NCBI RefSeq assembly: GCF_001613935.1 | Contig: NZ_LQCI01000052.1 | Span: forward strand, 377,275 to 441,274 | Length of the DNA: 64,000 nucleotides | Direction: 5' to 3' | Source of the DNA: Amycolatopsis regifaucium | GTDB taxonomy: Bacteria; Actinomycetota; Actinomycetes; Mycobacteriales; Pseudonocardiaceae | Shown here: positions 24,512 through 33,442 of the stretch, piece after piece | How positions within the stretch are numbered: the first letter of the stretch is position 1 | Layout of the letters: each line of letters starts with the position of its first letter | Program-made: the position numbers and the translations under genes | The notes under the pieces: generated by a model | Told to the model about the DNA's origin: nothing | Databases searched by the model: none | What the model saw: only the letters and a program-made list of their open reading frames with translations

Positions 24512-25450
24512 GTGATGAGACGCAAGCTCCGCCCGCCGCTCCCGCCCCGCCACGGGCTCGATCCCGCGAGGCTCAAAATGCCGGCCGAGGGACCGTGGAC
24601 GACGTTGCGGGAGCATCTTGTCGAGCGTCTCCCCCGGGTCGCGCCCGAGCGGATCGAGGAGATGCTTCGCGAGGAGCGCATCGTCGGGCTCGACGGGCCG
24701 CTGGGTGTCGACGCGCCGTTCGTGCCGGACTCGTTCATCTGGTTCCACCGCGACCTGCCCGACGAGGTCGAGGTCCCGTTCGAGGTGTCCGTCGTGCATC
24801 GCGACGAGCACATCCTGGTCGCCGACAAACCGCATTTCCTCGCGACGATCCCGCGCGGGCAGCACATCCTGCAGACCGCGCTGGTCCGCCTCCGCCGGCG
24901 ATTCGACCTCCCGACACTCAGCCCCGCGCACCGGCTCGACCGGGTCACCGCCGGGCTCATCCTGTTCGTGATCACCCCCGAACTCCGCGGCGCGTACCAG
25001 ACGATGTTCCGGGATCGCTTGGTGCACAAGGAATACGAGGCCATCGCGCGCTATGATCCTGCCATCGCGATGCCGCGTGAGATCAGCAGCCGCATCATCA
25101 AGGAACGCGGGGTCATCGCCGCGCAAGAGGTCGACGGGCCGCCCAACGCCGAGACCCGCGTCGAACTGATCGAGCATCGCGACGGCCTCGGCCGTTACCG
25201 GCTGCTTCCCGCGACCGGCCGCACCCATCAGCTCAGGCTGCACATGAGCGGCCTGGGATTGCCGATTCTCGGCGACGACTTCTACCCCGAGCTGACCGAA
25301 ACCCCGCTCGACGACTTCACCGAACCCTTGCAGCTGCTGGCGAAGGTCCTGGAGTTCACCGATCCGGTCACGAAGGAACGCCGCCGCTTCGAAAGCGGGC
25401 TGACCCTCAAGGCGTGGACGGACCTCGACGCGTGGCGCCGAGGTCCGTGA
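24512..25450 (+). CDS. RluA-family pseudouridine synthase
   Basis: A 312-residue pseudouridine synthase that would isomerise uridine in rRNA or tRNA. An N-terminal S4-like region precedes the catalytic domain; the active-site aspartate is in SPAHRLDRVTAGLILFVITP near residue 150, preceded by VVHRDEHILVADKPHFLAT, and the C-terminal RYRLLPATGRTHQLRLHMSG and LGLPILGDDFYP motifs are present. GTG and ATG lie next to each other at the start; either could be used. It follows the DUF5313 gene by 22 bases and may be cotranscribed. The exact RNA target is not deducible. Confidence 0.93.
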   Translation: MMRRKLRPPLPPRHGLDPARLKMPAEGPWTTLREHLVERLPRVAPERIEEMLREERIVGLDGPLGVDAPFVPDSFIWFHRDLPDEVEVPFEVSVVHRDEHILVADKPHFLATIPRGQHILQTALVRLRRRFDLPTLSPAHRLDRVTAGLILFVITPELRGAYQTMFRDRLVHKEYEAIARYDPAIAMPREISSRIIKERGVIAAQEVDGPPNAETRVELIEHRDGLGRYRLLPATGRTHQLRLHMSGLGLPILGDDFYPELTETPLDDFTEPLQLLAKVLEFTDPVTKERRRFESGLTLKAWTDLDAWRRGP

Positions 25451-25457
25451 CCCCGGC

Positions 25458-26063
25458 TCACTTCCGCCAGAACTTGATCCCGCTCCAGGTGACCTTGACC
25501 GGTCCGGCGCCGCTGGCCGTCCGGTAGGCCCCGAACTTGTCGTAGTAGCTGCCGGCACTGCTGCTCACGGTCTGCTTCAGCGAACCGTTGATGTACACCT
25601 TGTGCGTACTGCCGACCTGATGGACGGTGTTGACCCGCACCGACGTCCCGACGGTGGCGCCGCTGCCCACGGTCTCCCCGCCGTGGACGGCGTAGAGCCG
25701 ACCGCCGCGTTCGACCGCGAGCATGAAGAACGGACCGGCTGTCGGCGCGTCGCGGAAGGTCTGCTTCAGGCTGATCCGGGTGCCCGCCATGCCGGTGAGC
25801 CGGAACGAGCCCTCGAACTGCCTGGTCCCGCCCGGGTAGGTCACGTAGCGGCGTTCCGCCCGCTGGTCACCGCTCCCGGTGGAGCAGGTCAGTTCGAAGT
25901 CGAGCCCGTCGACGGTGCCGCAGCCACGTTCCTGGACGTTGAACGACGGGTTCTCCGCCGTCCACGGTCCGGTTCCGACCTGGGCGCCCGCCGGCATCGC
26001 CGACGCCACCAGGCCGAGCACGGCCCCCGCGACCACCCCGGCGGTCCGCAGTCGTCTCCGCAT
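25458..26063 (-). CDS. Secreted protein, probable concanavalin-like jelly roll
   Basis: A 201-residue exported protein. The signal peptide runs to about residue 27 (MRRRLRTAGVVAGAVLGLVA, cleavage near AGAQVG). The mature part is strand-rich, with QFEGSFRLTGMAGTRISLKQ, FFMLAVERGGRLYAVHGGE and VHQVGSTHKVYINGSLKQTV, a pattern typical of concanavalin A-like lectin or polysaccharide-lyase folds. Two cysteines (near residues 48 and 60) could form a disulfide. AGGAGG lies just upstream of the ATG. It converges on the pseudouridine synthase gene with seven bases between the stops. A carbohydrate-binding or lyase role is inference. Confidence 0.75.
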   Translation of the reverse strand: MRRRLRTAGVVAGAVLGLVASAMPAGAQVGTGPWTAENPSFNVQERGCGTVDGLDFELTCSTGSGDQRAERRYVTYPGGTRQFEGSFRLTGMAGTRISLKQTFRDAPTAGPFFMLAVERGGRLYAVHGGETVGSGATVGTSVRVNTVHQVGSTHKVYINGSLKQTVSSSAGSYYDKFGAYRTASGAGPVKVTWSGIKFWRK

Positions 26064-26321
26064 CCTGCCTCCTGCGCATTCAGGGCGGCGGTGGTCCAGA
26101 CCAGGACCAGGGTGCGACTGTACGAGCACGAACCGTCATCGGACAAGAAGCCGGCGCGCCGATGTCCCGCTGATCGGCGACCGAAGTGGTCCTCCACACC
26201 GCCAGACGCGCCAACGGGCAACGGTTCCACAGCACCGATCACGCGATAGCCCTCGCCGACGACCAAGGGCGGGTCTTGACCTACGCCACCGCGCAGCCTC
26301 ACCCAGCCAGGTCACGCTGTC
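26064..26321. other. Gap with a coding-like fragment on the plus strand
   Basis: This 258-base gap separates two minus-strand genes. In 26174-26330 a plus-strand frame uses GC-ending codons and reads VVLHTARRANGQRFHSTDHA onward, but a stop lies directly upstream, no ribosome site is visible, and it runs into the alpha/beta hydrolase gene. It may be a decayed gene fragment or chance. I see no RNA gene or clear operator. Confidence 0.35.
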
Positions 26322-27113
26322 TCAGCGAGGATCCCGGTAGAACGCGCCGAGTTCCGGAGCCAGCCGCCCGGCCGGGACGTCATGGAACTCGCCGTCCAGC
26401 TGAACATGCTTCGCGCCGGGGATCGCCTTGGTGGTCAGCAGGGCGGCGGTCTTCAGCCAATCGGTGCTTCCGCTGCTGTTCACGACGAGAACCGGAGTAG
26501 CGATCGACGCAAGGCGCTTCGCGGGTACCTTCGAATCGCCCATCACGCGGGCTTCGTAGACCAGCGTGGGCGCGAAAGACCGGAGTTCGGCCCACATCGG
26601 CGTCGCTTTGGCCTCCTCGACGGCCTCCGCGGGCGAGCCGACGGCCGCGGTCATGAACAGTGTGACGGCCTCGTCCCACCGGTCGGCCGCGACGAGGGCG
26701 CGCATCTCGTCCGCGTATCCCTCGGGGACTTCTTCCGCTTCGGCGCGATACGGCGGTTCGAAGACCGACAGCCGCGCCATCGGCACACCGGACGCGGCGG
26801 CCAGCAGGGCGAGCGCGCCACCGGAGGAGATGCCGTGCACGATCACCGGCTCGGCGAACGAGGCGACCACGGCGGCGAGGTCTTCGATCTCGCGCTCGAC
26901 CGCGTACGGTGCGGTGTCCCCACTGTCGCCCCGCCCCCGGCGGTCGTAGGTCACCACGGAGAACTCGGCCGTCAGCTCCGCGACCAGCGGTTCGTCGCCG
27001 TGCCGGTCGTTGGCGGCGCCCGCCACGACGACGACCACCGGCCCCGCTCCGCGCCGTTCGAACGCGATCGGCGTTCCGTCCGCGGACTTGACTGTGTCGA
27101 TCATGGCGGTCAT
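26322..27113 (-). CDS. Alpha/beta hydrolase
   Basis: A 263-residue alpha/beta hydrolase of the small esterase type. The strand-loop VVVVVAGAANDRHGDEPLVA replaces the usual HG oxyanion motif; the YDRRGRGDSGDT block follows. The nucleophile elbow is VIVHGISSGGALALLAA, with the serine near residue 97. Lid residues are PYRAEAEEVPEGYADEMRAL. The acid is probably in the VLVVNSSGSTDWL segment and the catalytic histidine in LDGEFHDVPAGRL. ATG start; a second ATG nine bases later is also possible. The substrate is unknown. It is divergent from the AlkB gene. Confidence 0.88.
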   Translation of the reverse strand: MTAMIDTVKSADGTPIAFERRGAGPVVVVVAGAANDRHGDEPLVAELTAEFSVVTYDRRGRGDSGDTAPYAVEREIEDLAAVVASFAEPVIVHGISSGGALALLAAASGVPMARLSVFEPPYRAEAEEVPEGYADEMRALVAADRWDEAVTLFMTAAVGSPAEAVEEAKATPMWAELRSFAPTLVYEARVMGDSKVPAKRLASIATPVLVVNSSGSTDWLKTAALLTTKAIPGAKHVQLDGEFHDVPAGRLAPELGAFYRDPR

Positions 27114-27202
27114 CTTGCCGGGCCTCCGCCGGAGACGCAGCTCCTTATCCTACTCGAACACGCGTTCGACAAGCGGCGGTGGCCGGGGTAGGTTCGGTTA
27201 CC

Positions 27203-27829
27203 ATGACACCCGCGCTTCAGGCCTCGCTGTTCGACGAGTGCGCCACCCTCGGGCTCGGCTCGCTCGGCGCGCTCCGGCGCACCGAGCTGACTAGAGGTGC
27301 CTGGATCGACGTCCTTCCCGGCTGGCTGACCGGCGCGGACGAGCTCTTCACCCGGCTCGCCGAGGACGTGCCGTGGCACGCCGAACGACGGCAGATGTAC
27401 GACCGTGTCGTCGCCGTGCCCCGGCTGCTCAGCTACTACCGCGAAGGCATGCCGCTCCCCCACCCGATCCTCACCGAGGCGCGCGAAGCGCTCTCGGCGC
27501 ATTACGCGGACGAACTCGGCGAGCCGTTCGTCACCTCGGGTCTGTGCTTCTATCGCGACGGACGCGACAGCGTCGCCTGGCACGGCGACGACACCGGCCG
27601 CTCCCGCACCGAGGACACCATGGTCGCGATCGTCTCCGTCGGCGCCGCCCGCCAGGTGGCCCTCCGCCCGCGTGGCGGCGGTGAGACGATCCGGCACGCC
27701 CTCGGCCACGGTGACCTGATCGTCATGGGCGGAAGCTGCCAGCGGACCTGGGAGCACGCCGTCCCCAAGACCGCGAAACCGGTCGGGCCCAGGATCAGCA
27801 TCCAGTTCCGCCCGCGCGGCGTCGCCTGA
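27203..27829 (+). CDS. AlkB-family 2-oxoglutarate/Fe(II)-dependent dioxygenase
   Basis: A 208-residue oxygenase that would demethylate alkylated nucleic acids or proteins. The iron-binding triad is visible as WHGDD (His and Asp near residue 120) and WEHAVPK (His near residue 184), and RISIQFRPR carries the arginine that contacts 2-oxoglutarate. The N-terminal WIDVLPGWLTGADELFTRLA and SYYREGMPLPHP sections match the compact actinobacterial AlkB proteins. It is divergent from an alpha/beta hydrolase and converges with a P450 gene, with four bases between the stops. Confidence 0.9.
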   Translation: MTPALQASLFDECATLGLGSLGALRRTELTRGAWIDVLPGWLTGADELFTRLAEDVPWHAERRQMYDRVVAVPRLLSYYREGMPLPHPILTEAREALSAHYADELGEPFVTSGLCFYRDGRDSVAWHGDDTGRSRTEDTMVAIVSVGAARQVALRPRGGGETIRHALGHGDLIVMGGSCQRTWEHAVPKTAKPVGPRISIQFRPRGVA

Positions 27830-27833
27830 GGTT

Positions 27834-29108
27834 TCAGTTCAGCAGCACGGGCAGCGCGTCGACGCCGTAGACGATCGAGACCTTCCGGAACTCCAGCGCG
27901 TCCGGTTCGATCGCGAGCCGCATCTCCGGGAACCGGCGCACCAGTGCGGGATAAGCGGTGCGCAGCTCCATCCTGGCCAGTTCGGCGCCGATGCAGCGGT
28001 GGATACCCCAGCCGAAGGCGAGATGCGACGTCGGCTCACGGGTCGCGTCGAACCTCTCCATGTCGTCACCGAGGACGCCGTCGCGGTTCGCGACACTGAG
28101 CGAGCACAGCACGATGTCGCCCTTCGCGATCTGTACGCCGGCGACCTCCATGTCCTCCTTGGCGAACCGCGGGAAGGCCATCTGCACGACGGTCAGGTAC
28201 CGCAGCAGTTCCTCGACGAACTTGTGGACGGCCTCGTCGTCACCACGGACGGTCTCGAACAGCGACCGGTCCTTCAGCAGCACGAGCGCGCCGAGCGCGA
28301 GCATGCTCGCCGTCGTCTCCAGCCCGCCGGTGAGCACGCCGTCGGCGAGCCCCGCCAGTTCGCGATCGTCGATCTCGTCGCCGTGCTCCTTGATGAGCAT
28401 GCCGAGCAGGCCGTCGCCCGGGTTCTCCCGCTGTTTCTTGACGATGTCGTCCAAATAGGACAGTGACTCGCCGATCGCCCCGAGCGAGGCGCCCGCGCCG
28501 CCGAACAGGTCGAAACGCGCGGTGCTCAGCCGCTGGAAGTCGTCGCGATCCTCGTAGGGCACACCGAGCAGTTCACAGATCGTCAGTGACGGGATCGGCA
28601 GGGCGAAGGCCTCCCACAGATCGACCGGGCCGTCCGCCTTCTCCATCGCGTCGAGCTGCTCGGCGACGATCTCGTCGATCCGCGGTGTGAGCCGCGAAAG
28701 CCGCCGCATGGTGAACTCCGGGGTCAGCAGACGCCGCAGCCTGGTGTGCACCGGTGGATCGGCGAACCCGAGCCCACCGGGGTTCTGCTCCTCGGTGACG
28801 CCGGCGTTGCCGACCAGGTTCGTGAAGTCGCTGCTGAACTCGGTCACCTTGCCGAGCACGGCCTTGGCTTCGTCGTAGCCGGTGACCAGCCACGCGTTCA
28901 TGCCGAACGGCAGATCCAGCTTGCTGATCGGCGCTTCGGCGCGGATCCGGCCCAGCTCGGCGACCGGATCCAGACCGTCGCGTTTGAGCGGCATCAGGGC
29001 GTTGTCCGGAAGGATCGACATCTTCGACAGGTCGAAGCCGTTTTTCTGCTGGCGCGCGAGGTAGCGGCGGCCGATCCATGCCAGCACGCGCGAGCGAATG
29101 CTCCCCAT
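27834..29108 (-). CDS. Cytochrome P450
   Basis: A 424-residue bacterial class I P450. The heme-binding loop is FGWGIHRCIGAELARMELRT with the cysteine near residue 373; the ExxR motif is in KFVEELLRYLTVVQM; the I-helix segment LADGVLTGGLETTASML has Gly-Gly where Ala-Gly is usual. The start MGSIRSRVLAWIGRRY is preferred: GGTGG lies six bases upstream, and an open stretch further upstream lacks P450 features. No ferredoxin gene is adjacent. The gene converges with AlkB and is divergent from the large ATPase. The substrate is unknown. Confidence 0.93.
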   Translation of the reverse strand: MGSIRSRVLAWIGRRYLARQQKNGFDLSKMSILPDNALMPLKRDGLDPVAELGRIRAEAPISKLDLPFGMNAWLVTGYDEAKAVLGKVTEFSSDFTNLVGNAGVTEEQNPGGLGFADPPVHTRLRRLLTPEFTMRRLSRLTPRIDEIVAEQLDAMEKADGPVDLWEAFALPIPSLTICELLGVPYEDRDDFQRLSTARFDLFGGAGASLGAIGESLSYLDDIVKKQRENPGDGLLGMLIKEHGDEIDDRELAGLADGVLTGGLETTASMLALGALVLLKDRSLFETVRGDDEAVHKFVEELLRYLTVVQMAFPRFAKEDMEVAGVQIAKGDIVLCSLSVANRDGVLGDDMERFDATREPTSHLAFGWGIHRCIGAELARMELRTAYPALVRRFPEMRLAIEPDALEFRKVSIVYGVDALPVLLN

Positions 29109-29318
29109 GTTTTCCACCCTACTCCAGCCGCGTAGCGCCTGACCTGGCACAACAGGCCGTCCCACTCGATTCGTCACGCCCAGGAGGTCGCGCGGGGGCC
29201 GCACTGGGTTCCCAGCGAGTGGGAGACGTCGATCACGGTGGGTCACGGTCGGCCGGGATCTCACCTGACATCCGGCACGCGTCGTGAGATTGTCGGACCT
29301 CACTGGGAGGATTCGGAC

Positions 29319-32300
29319 ATGTCAGCCGCGCTCATCGGACGAGACCATCCCGCAGGAGTACTCCGCGCGGAGATCACCCGTGCCGCCGAAAGCCACGGCG
29401 GGCTGGTCCTGGTCACCGGCGAGGCCGGGATCGGCAAGACCACGCTCGTCACCGGCGCCGCCGAAGAGGCGAAACGACTCGGCGCGCTGGTCCTCAATGG
29501 CTCCTGCTGGGACTCCGCCAGCGCACCCGGCTACTGGCCGTGGACGCAGGTGATCCGCGGGCTGCGCCGCTCGGTCGAGCCGGGCCGGTGGGCCGCGATG
29601 GCGGGCAGCGAGCTGGACGTCCTGCTCGGCGAAGCTCGCGGGGACGGCGCCGCCGACGGGTTCCTTCTCTACGACGCCGTGACGAGCGCGCTGGTGGCGG
29701 CGTCCCAGGACCGGCCGGTCGTGGTGGTGCTCGACGACCTGCACTGGGCCGACACCGCGTCCCTGCGGCTGCTCGAGTTCGCCGCGCAGCACACCTGGTT
29801 CGAGCGGCTCCTGCTGATCGGCACGTACCGGGACGTCGAAGTCGAAGCGCCCGGACATCCGCTCCGCGCACTGATGCTGCCGTTGCTCACGAAGGCCACG
29901 TCGGTCACGCTCACCGGCCTCCAACCGGACGAGGTCGGCACGCTCATGGCCAGGACGGCGGGCGCGGAACCGGACGACGCGCTCGTCGCCGAGGTTCACC
30001 GCCGCACCGGCGGCAACCCGTTCTTCGTCGAGCAAACAGCGCGGCTGTGGCACAGCGGCGGATCCGCGGAGACGATCGCGCCCGGTGTCGCCGACGCCCT
30101 GCAGCGACGGCTTTCCCTGCTCCCCCAAGCGGTTCTCGATCTGCTGACCACCGCGTCCGTACTCGGCAGGGAATTCCACCGACGACTGCTCGCGGGAGTG
30201 GCGTCGGCACCCGTACCGCAGGTGGACCGGCTGCTCGACCAGGCCGTCGCGGCGCGACTGGTCGTGGTGCGCGGACAAGGCCGGTTCGCCTTCGCCCACG
30301 ACATCGTCCGCGAGACGCTGTACGCGGACTTGTCCGAGCCGGAACGGCAGAGGCTGCACGGAGCGGTCGTCACCGCGGTCCGTGCGTCACCGGCGTCGCC
30401 GGACAGGCTCTTCCCCGCCGACCTGGCCCGCCACGCCCTGCTCGCCGGCCGCGAACTCGATCCGGATCAGGCCGTCGATCTGTTGCTGGCCGCGGCGATC
30501 GACGCCACCGGCCGGATGGCCGTCGAAGAGACGGTCACGCATTACCGGCGGGCGATGGAGATCGTCGAGAATCCCAAGCGGCGCGCGGTCATCGCGCTCG
30601 AACTCGGCGCGCATCTGACCCGCCACCATGACACCGAAGAGGGCAGGCAGGTCCTCGACGAGGCCTCGGCACTCATCCGCGAACTCGACGACGACGATCT
30701 GCTCGCCAGGCTCGCGCTGACCCTGATCCGCGCCGATCACCGGGGCCTGCGCGCCGACGAGACCGTCGCACTGCTCACGGAGGCGCATCAGCGGCTCTGC
30801 GGACGCGAGCCCGGTGAAACCCTCTCCGTCGACCGGATGACGCAGGAACTGACCGCGCGCATCATGATGGCCGCCCGCGACGACCACGACGACTCCGCGC
30901 TGCTGTTCGGCTTGTGGGCCCGGCACGACGCGATCTGGGGCCCGGGCACCGCCGCCGAGCGGGAACGGCTCACCGACGAGCTGATCGCGCTCGGCCGCCG
31001 TACGGCGAACCCGGAACTGGAGCATTTCGCGTCGTCGTTCAAATGGGTGGCACTGATCGAGCAGGGCGATCCGCGCTATCTCCAGCAGTACCAGGACTTC
31101 GTCGCCATGGCGGATGCCGGCCAGGTCCCGAGTTCCCACCTCGCCTCCATGATCGACCAGAGCATCATCGCCACGATCCAGGGCCGGTTCGACGAAGCCG
31201 ACGCGTACTTCCACCACGTGGCCACCGCCCGCGAAAGCTACGACCATCCGCATTTCGGGGATCTCGACCAGTTGCAGCACTGGGCGCGATGGTGCCTGCA
31301 AGGCCGGTTCGACGATCTCGCCGCGCTGCACCGCGAGGTCGCCCGCGGCGGCGGCTACTCCTACAGCCGGATGCTCGAAGCGATCACCGCCGCTCAGCGG
31401 GAAGACGTCGCCGAAGCCGTGCGGCTCACCGACCTCGCGGCCGACGCGAAGCCGTACTCCCGCGATCTGGAGCCGCTGTGGCTGCGCTGCCAGGCGCAGA
31501 CGGCGGCGGTCTCCGGCGATCCCGAACGCTGCGAAGCGGCCCGCGCACTCCTCACGCCCTACAGCGGGGAATGGCTGGTTTCGTTGTACGGCTGCGAGAT
31601 CTCCGGCCCGGTCGACCTCTGGCTCGGCAGGCTCGACCTGGCCCAGGAACGCTGGAACGACGCCGTCGAAAGGCTGAACAGCGCCGTGCTGTCGGCCGAA
31701 AGGCTGCGTGCCGCGGCCTGGACGGTCGAAGCCAGGTCCTGGCTGGCGAAGGCACTCCTCGGCCGGAATCTCGAAGAGGACGCGGCAGCCGCGGCGACCC
31801 TACTGTCCGAAGTGGACAAAGAAGCCACCGCGCTCGACATGCGGCAGGTCACCACCAGGGTGACGGAAGCGCGGAAGAACCTGCGGGCTCCGGCGGCAAG
31901 GTCGGCCGAGTTCCGCCGCGACGACGCCGTCTGGACCCTGTGCTTCGACGGCGTCACCGTCCGTCTCCCGGACTCGAAAGGCTTGCGGGATCTGCATTTC
32001 CTGCTCGGCAGGCCGGGTTCGGACGTGCCGTCCGTGCGGTTGCTCGATCCCGAGGGCGGCGCGGTCGTGGTCGCGGCCAAGAGCCTCGGGGGTGACGCCG
32101 TCCTCGACGACGAGGCGAAGGCCCGCTATCGCGCGCGGCTCGCCGAACTCGACGACCTGGTCGACACCGCGACCGGGCTGGGCCGGGACGCACGCGCCGC
32201 GGCGCTGGACCGTGAGCGCGACGCGCTGCTGGCGGAACTGCGGTCCGCCGCCGGACTCGGCGGCCGCACCCGGCGGCTCGGTGACGAGGCCGAACGCGCC

Positions 32301-32447
32301 CGCAAGACGGTGACCGCACGAATCAGGGACACCCTGCGCAAACTCGACGAGCAGCATCCGGCGCTGGCCGCGCACCTGCGCGCGTCGGTCACCACCGGGT
32401 CTTCGTGCCGCTACGCGCCGGACGACAAGGTCCCCTGGCGGCTGTGA
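29319..32447 (+). CDS. Large AAA/STAND ATPase with TPR-like region, no LuxR helix-turn-helix
   Basis: A 1042-residue signalling ATPase. The N-terminal ATPase domain has Walker A VTGEAGIGKTTLV near residue 35 and Walker B VVVVLDDLHWADTASLRLLE near residue 140, as in LuxR/MalT-type ATPases, and ends with the winged FAFAHDIVRETLYADLSEPE region. A long helical TPR-like section spans about residues 390-860. The last 180 residues (WTLCFDGVTVRLPDSKGLRD, then LGRDARAAALDRERDALLAE and ERARKTVTARIRDTLRKL) replace the LuxR DNA-binding domain. GGAGG precedes the ATG. The stop codon sits inside a terminator hairpin. The target is unknown. Confidence 0.85.
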   Translation: MSAALIGRDHPAGVLRAEITRAAESHGGLVLVTGEAGIGKTTLVTGAAEEAKRLGALVLNGSCWDSASAPGYWPWTQVIRGLRRSVEPGRWAAMAGSELDVLLGEARGDGAADGFLLYDAVTSALVAASQDRPVVVVLDDLHWADTASLRLLEFAAQHTWFERLLLIGTYRDVEVEAPGHPLRALMLPLLTKATSVTLTGLQPDEVGTLMARTAGAEPDDALVAEVHRRTGGNPFFVEQTARLWHSGGSAETIAPGVADALQRRLSLLPQAVLDLLTTASVLGREFHRRLLAGVASAPVPQVDRLLDQAVAARLVVVRGQGRFAFAHDIVRETLYADLSEPERQRLHGAVVTAVRASPASPDRLFPADLARHALLAGRELDPDQAVDLLLAAAIDATGRMAVEETVTHYRRAMEIVENPKRRAVIALELGAHLTRHHDTEEGRQVLDEASALIRELDDDDLLARLALTLIRADHRGLRADETVALLTEAHQRLCGREPGETLSVDRMTQELTARIMMAARDDHDDSALLFGLWARHDAIWGPGTAAERERLTDELIALGRRTANPELEHFASSFKWVALIEQGDPRYLQQYQDFVAMADAGQVPSSHLASMIDQSIIATIQGRFDEADAYFHHVATARESYDHPHFGDLDQLQHWARWCLQGRFDDLAALHREVARGGGYSYSRMLEAITAAQREDVAEAVRLTDLAADAKPYSRDLEPLWLRCQAQTAAVSGDPERCEAARALLTPYSGEWLVSLYGCEISGPVDLWLGRLDLAQERWNDAVERLNSAVLSAERLRAAAWTVEARSWLAKALLGRNLEEDAAAAATLLSEVDKEATALDMRQVTTRVTEARKNLRAPAARSAEFRRDDAVWTLCFDGVTVRLPDSKGLRDLHFLLGRPGSDVPSVRLLDPEGGAVVVAAKSLGGDAVLDDEAKARYRARLAELDDLVDTATGLGRDARAAALDRERDALLAELRSAAGLGGRTRRLGDEAERARKTVTARIRDTLRKLDEQHPALAAHLRASVTTGSSCRYAPDDKVPWRL

Positions 32448-32464
32448 GCCGCCAGGGGACCTTG
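32426..32464. terminator. Eighteen-base perfect hairpin with the stop codon in its loop
   Basis: The arms 32426-32443 and 32447-32464 are perfectly complementary (CAAGGTCCCCTGGCGGCT), with a three-base loop. The ATPase stop codon TGA (32445-32447) occupies the loop and the first base of the right arm. It would terminate both the ATPase and the convergent ABC permease transcripts. Confidence 0.85.
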
Positions 32465-32475
32465 CCACCCCCAGC

Positions 32476-33327
32476 TCATTTCCGGTTGTAGAGCCGCATC
32501 GTCAGCGTCCCGAAGACCGCGAGGATGACCCCGCCCGCGATCAGCACCCAGGTGATCTCACCGCCGTCCCAGTTGCCGTCCATCATCGACCGGACCGCCG
32601 CGACCACGTGGGTCACCGGGTTGACGTCGACGAACGCCTGGAGCCAGCCGGGCATCGTCTCGGGGTTGACGTAGATGTTGCTGAGGAAGGTCAGCGGGAA
32701 CAGCACCATCATGCTGACCCCCATCACCGACTTCTCGCTGCGCAGCAGCAGACCGAACATCGTCCAGATCCACGAGAACGCGAACGAGAACGCCAGCAGC
32801 AGAAGGATCGCGGCGGCCACGCCGCCGACCCCGCCCGCGGGCCGGAAGCCCATGATCAGGCCGATCCCGAGGATCACCAGCGAGGCGATGAGATAACGCA
32901 GCATGTCGCCGAGCAGATACCCGACCATCGCCGACGGCCGCCAGATCGGCAGCGTGCGGAACCGGTCGAACACGCCCTTCTCGATGTCGGTGTTCACCGA
33001 AATGCCGGTGTACATGGTGATCATCAGGATGCTGCTCGCCATGATGCCCGGCAGCAGATACTGCAGGTACTGCGTCGGCGAACCGGACAGCGCGCCACCG
33101 AACAGGTAGGTGAACATCAGCGTCATCATGATCGGGAACGCGGTGACGTCGAACAGCTGCTCGGGCACGTGCTTGATCTTCAGCATCGCGCGCCACCCGA
33201 AGGTGACCGAGGTCGACAGCGCGCTCGGACGCGGTGGGCGGTTCTTCGCGATCAAGACGGCTGCGAGGTCTTCGGGCTTCGGTGCCGCGAGGACGGGTTC
33301 GTTGTCTTTGACTGCCGTGGTGCTCAA
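32476..33327 (-). CDS. ABC-2 type transporter permease (DrrB-like)
   Basis: A 283-residue permease with six membrane helices, matching the daunorubicin-exporter DrrB group: FDVTAFPIMMTLMFTYLFGG, the QYLQYLLPGIMASSILMITM stretch, and KGVFDRFRTLPIWRPSAMVG in the cytosolic coupling region. The C-terminal NPETMPGWLQAFVDVNPVTH block precedes the last helix. The start is TTG with AGGAGG eight bases upstream. It is the last gene of an operon with the FMN reductase and the matching ATPase. Drug export is the family function; the actual substrate is unknown. Confidence 0.92.
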   Translation of the reverse strand: MSTTAVKDNEPVLAAPKPEDLAAVLIAKNRPPRPSALSTSVTFGWRAMLKIKHVPEQLFDVTAFPIMMTLMFTYLFGGALSGSPTQYLQYLLPGIMASSILMITMYTGISVNTDIEKGVFDRFRTLPIWRPSAMVGYLLGDMLRYLIASLVILGIGLIMGFRPAGGVGGVAAAILLLLAFSFAFSWIWTMFGLLLRSEKSVMGVSMMVLFPLTFLSNIYVNPETMPGWLQAFVDVNPVTHVVAAVRSMMDGNWDGGEITWVLIAGGVILAVFGTLTMRLYNRK

Positions 33328-33421
33328 GCTGTTTCCTCCTCTATGCCGCGCGCGTCCGCGATCGCGTCGCCAGGGCGCACGTAGGAATTAGTTGTTCTGT
33401 CGAGGGGAACGGCGCCCTGCC

Positions 33422-33437
33422 GCCCCGATAGCGGGGC
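33422..33437. terminator. Short hairpin between the ABC ATPase and permease genes
   Basis: GCCCC-GATAGC-GGGGC forms a five-base GC stem, and just downstream in the operon the arms CAGGGCGC (33371-33378) and GCGCCCTG (33412-33419) can pair as well. These sit in the 115-base gap between the two transporter genes. They may attenuate or protect the transcript rather than end it. Confidence 0.4.
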
Positions 33438-33442
33438 ACCGC

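Noticed and set aside
22253..29108. Biosynthetic gene cluster suggested by type II thioesterase, P450 and LLM oxidoreductase
   Set aside because: No core synthase, carrier protein or terpene cyclase lies nearby and the genes point in different directions.
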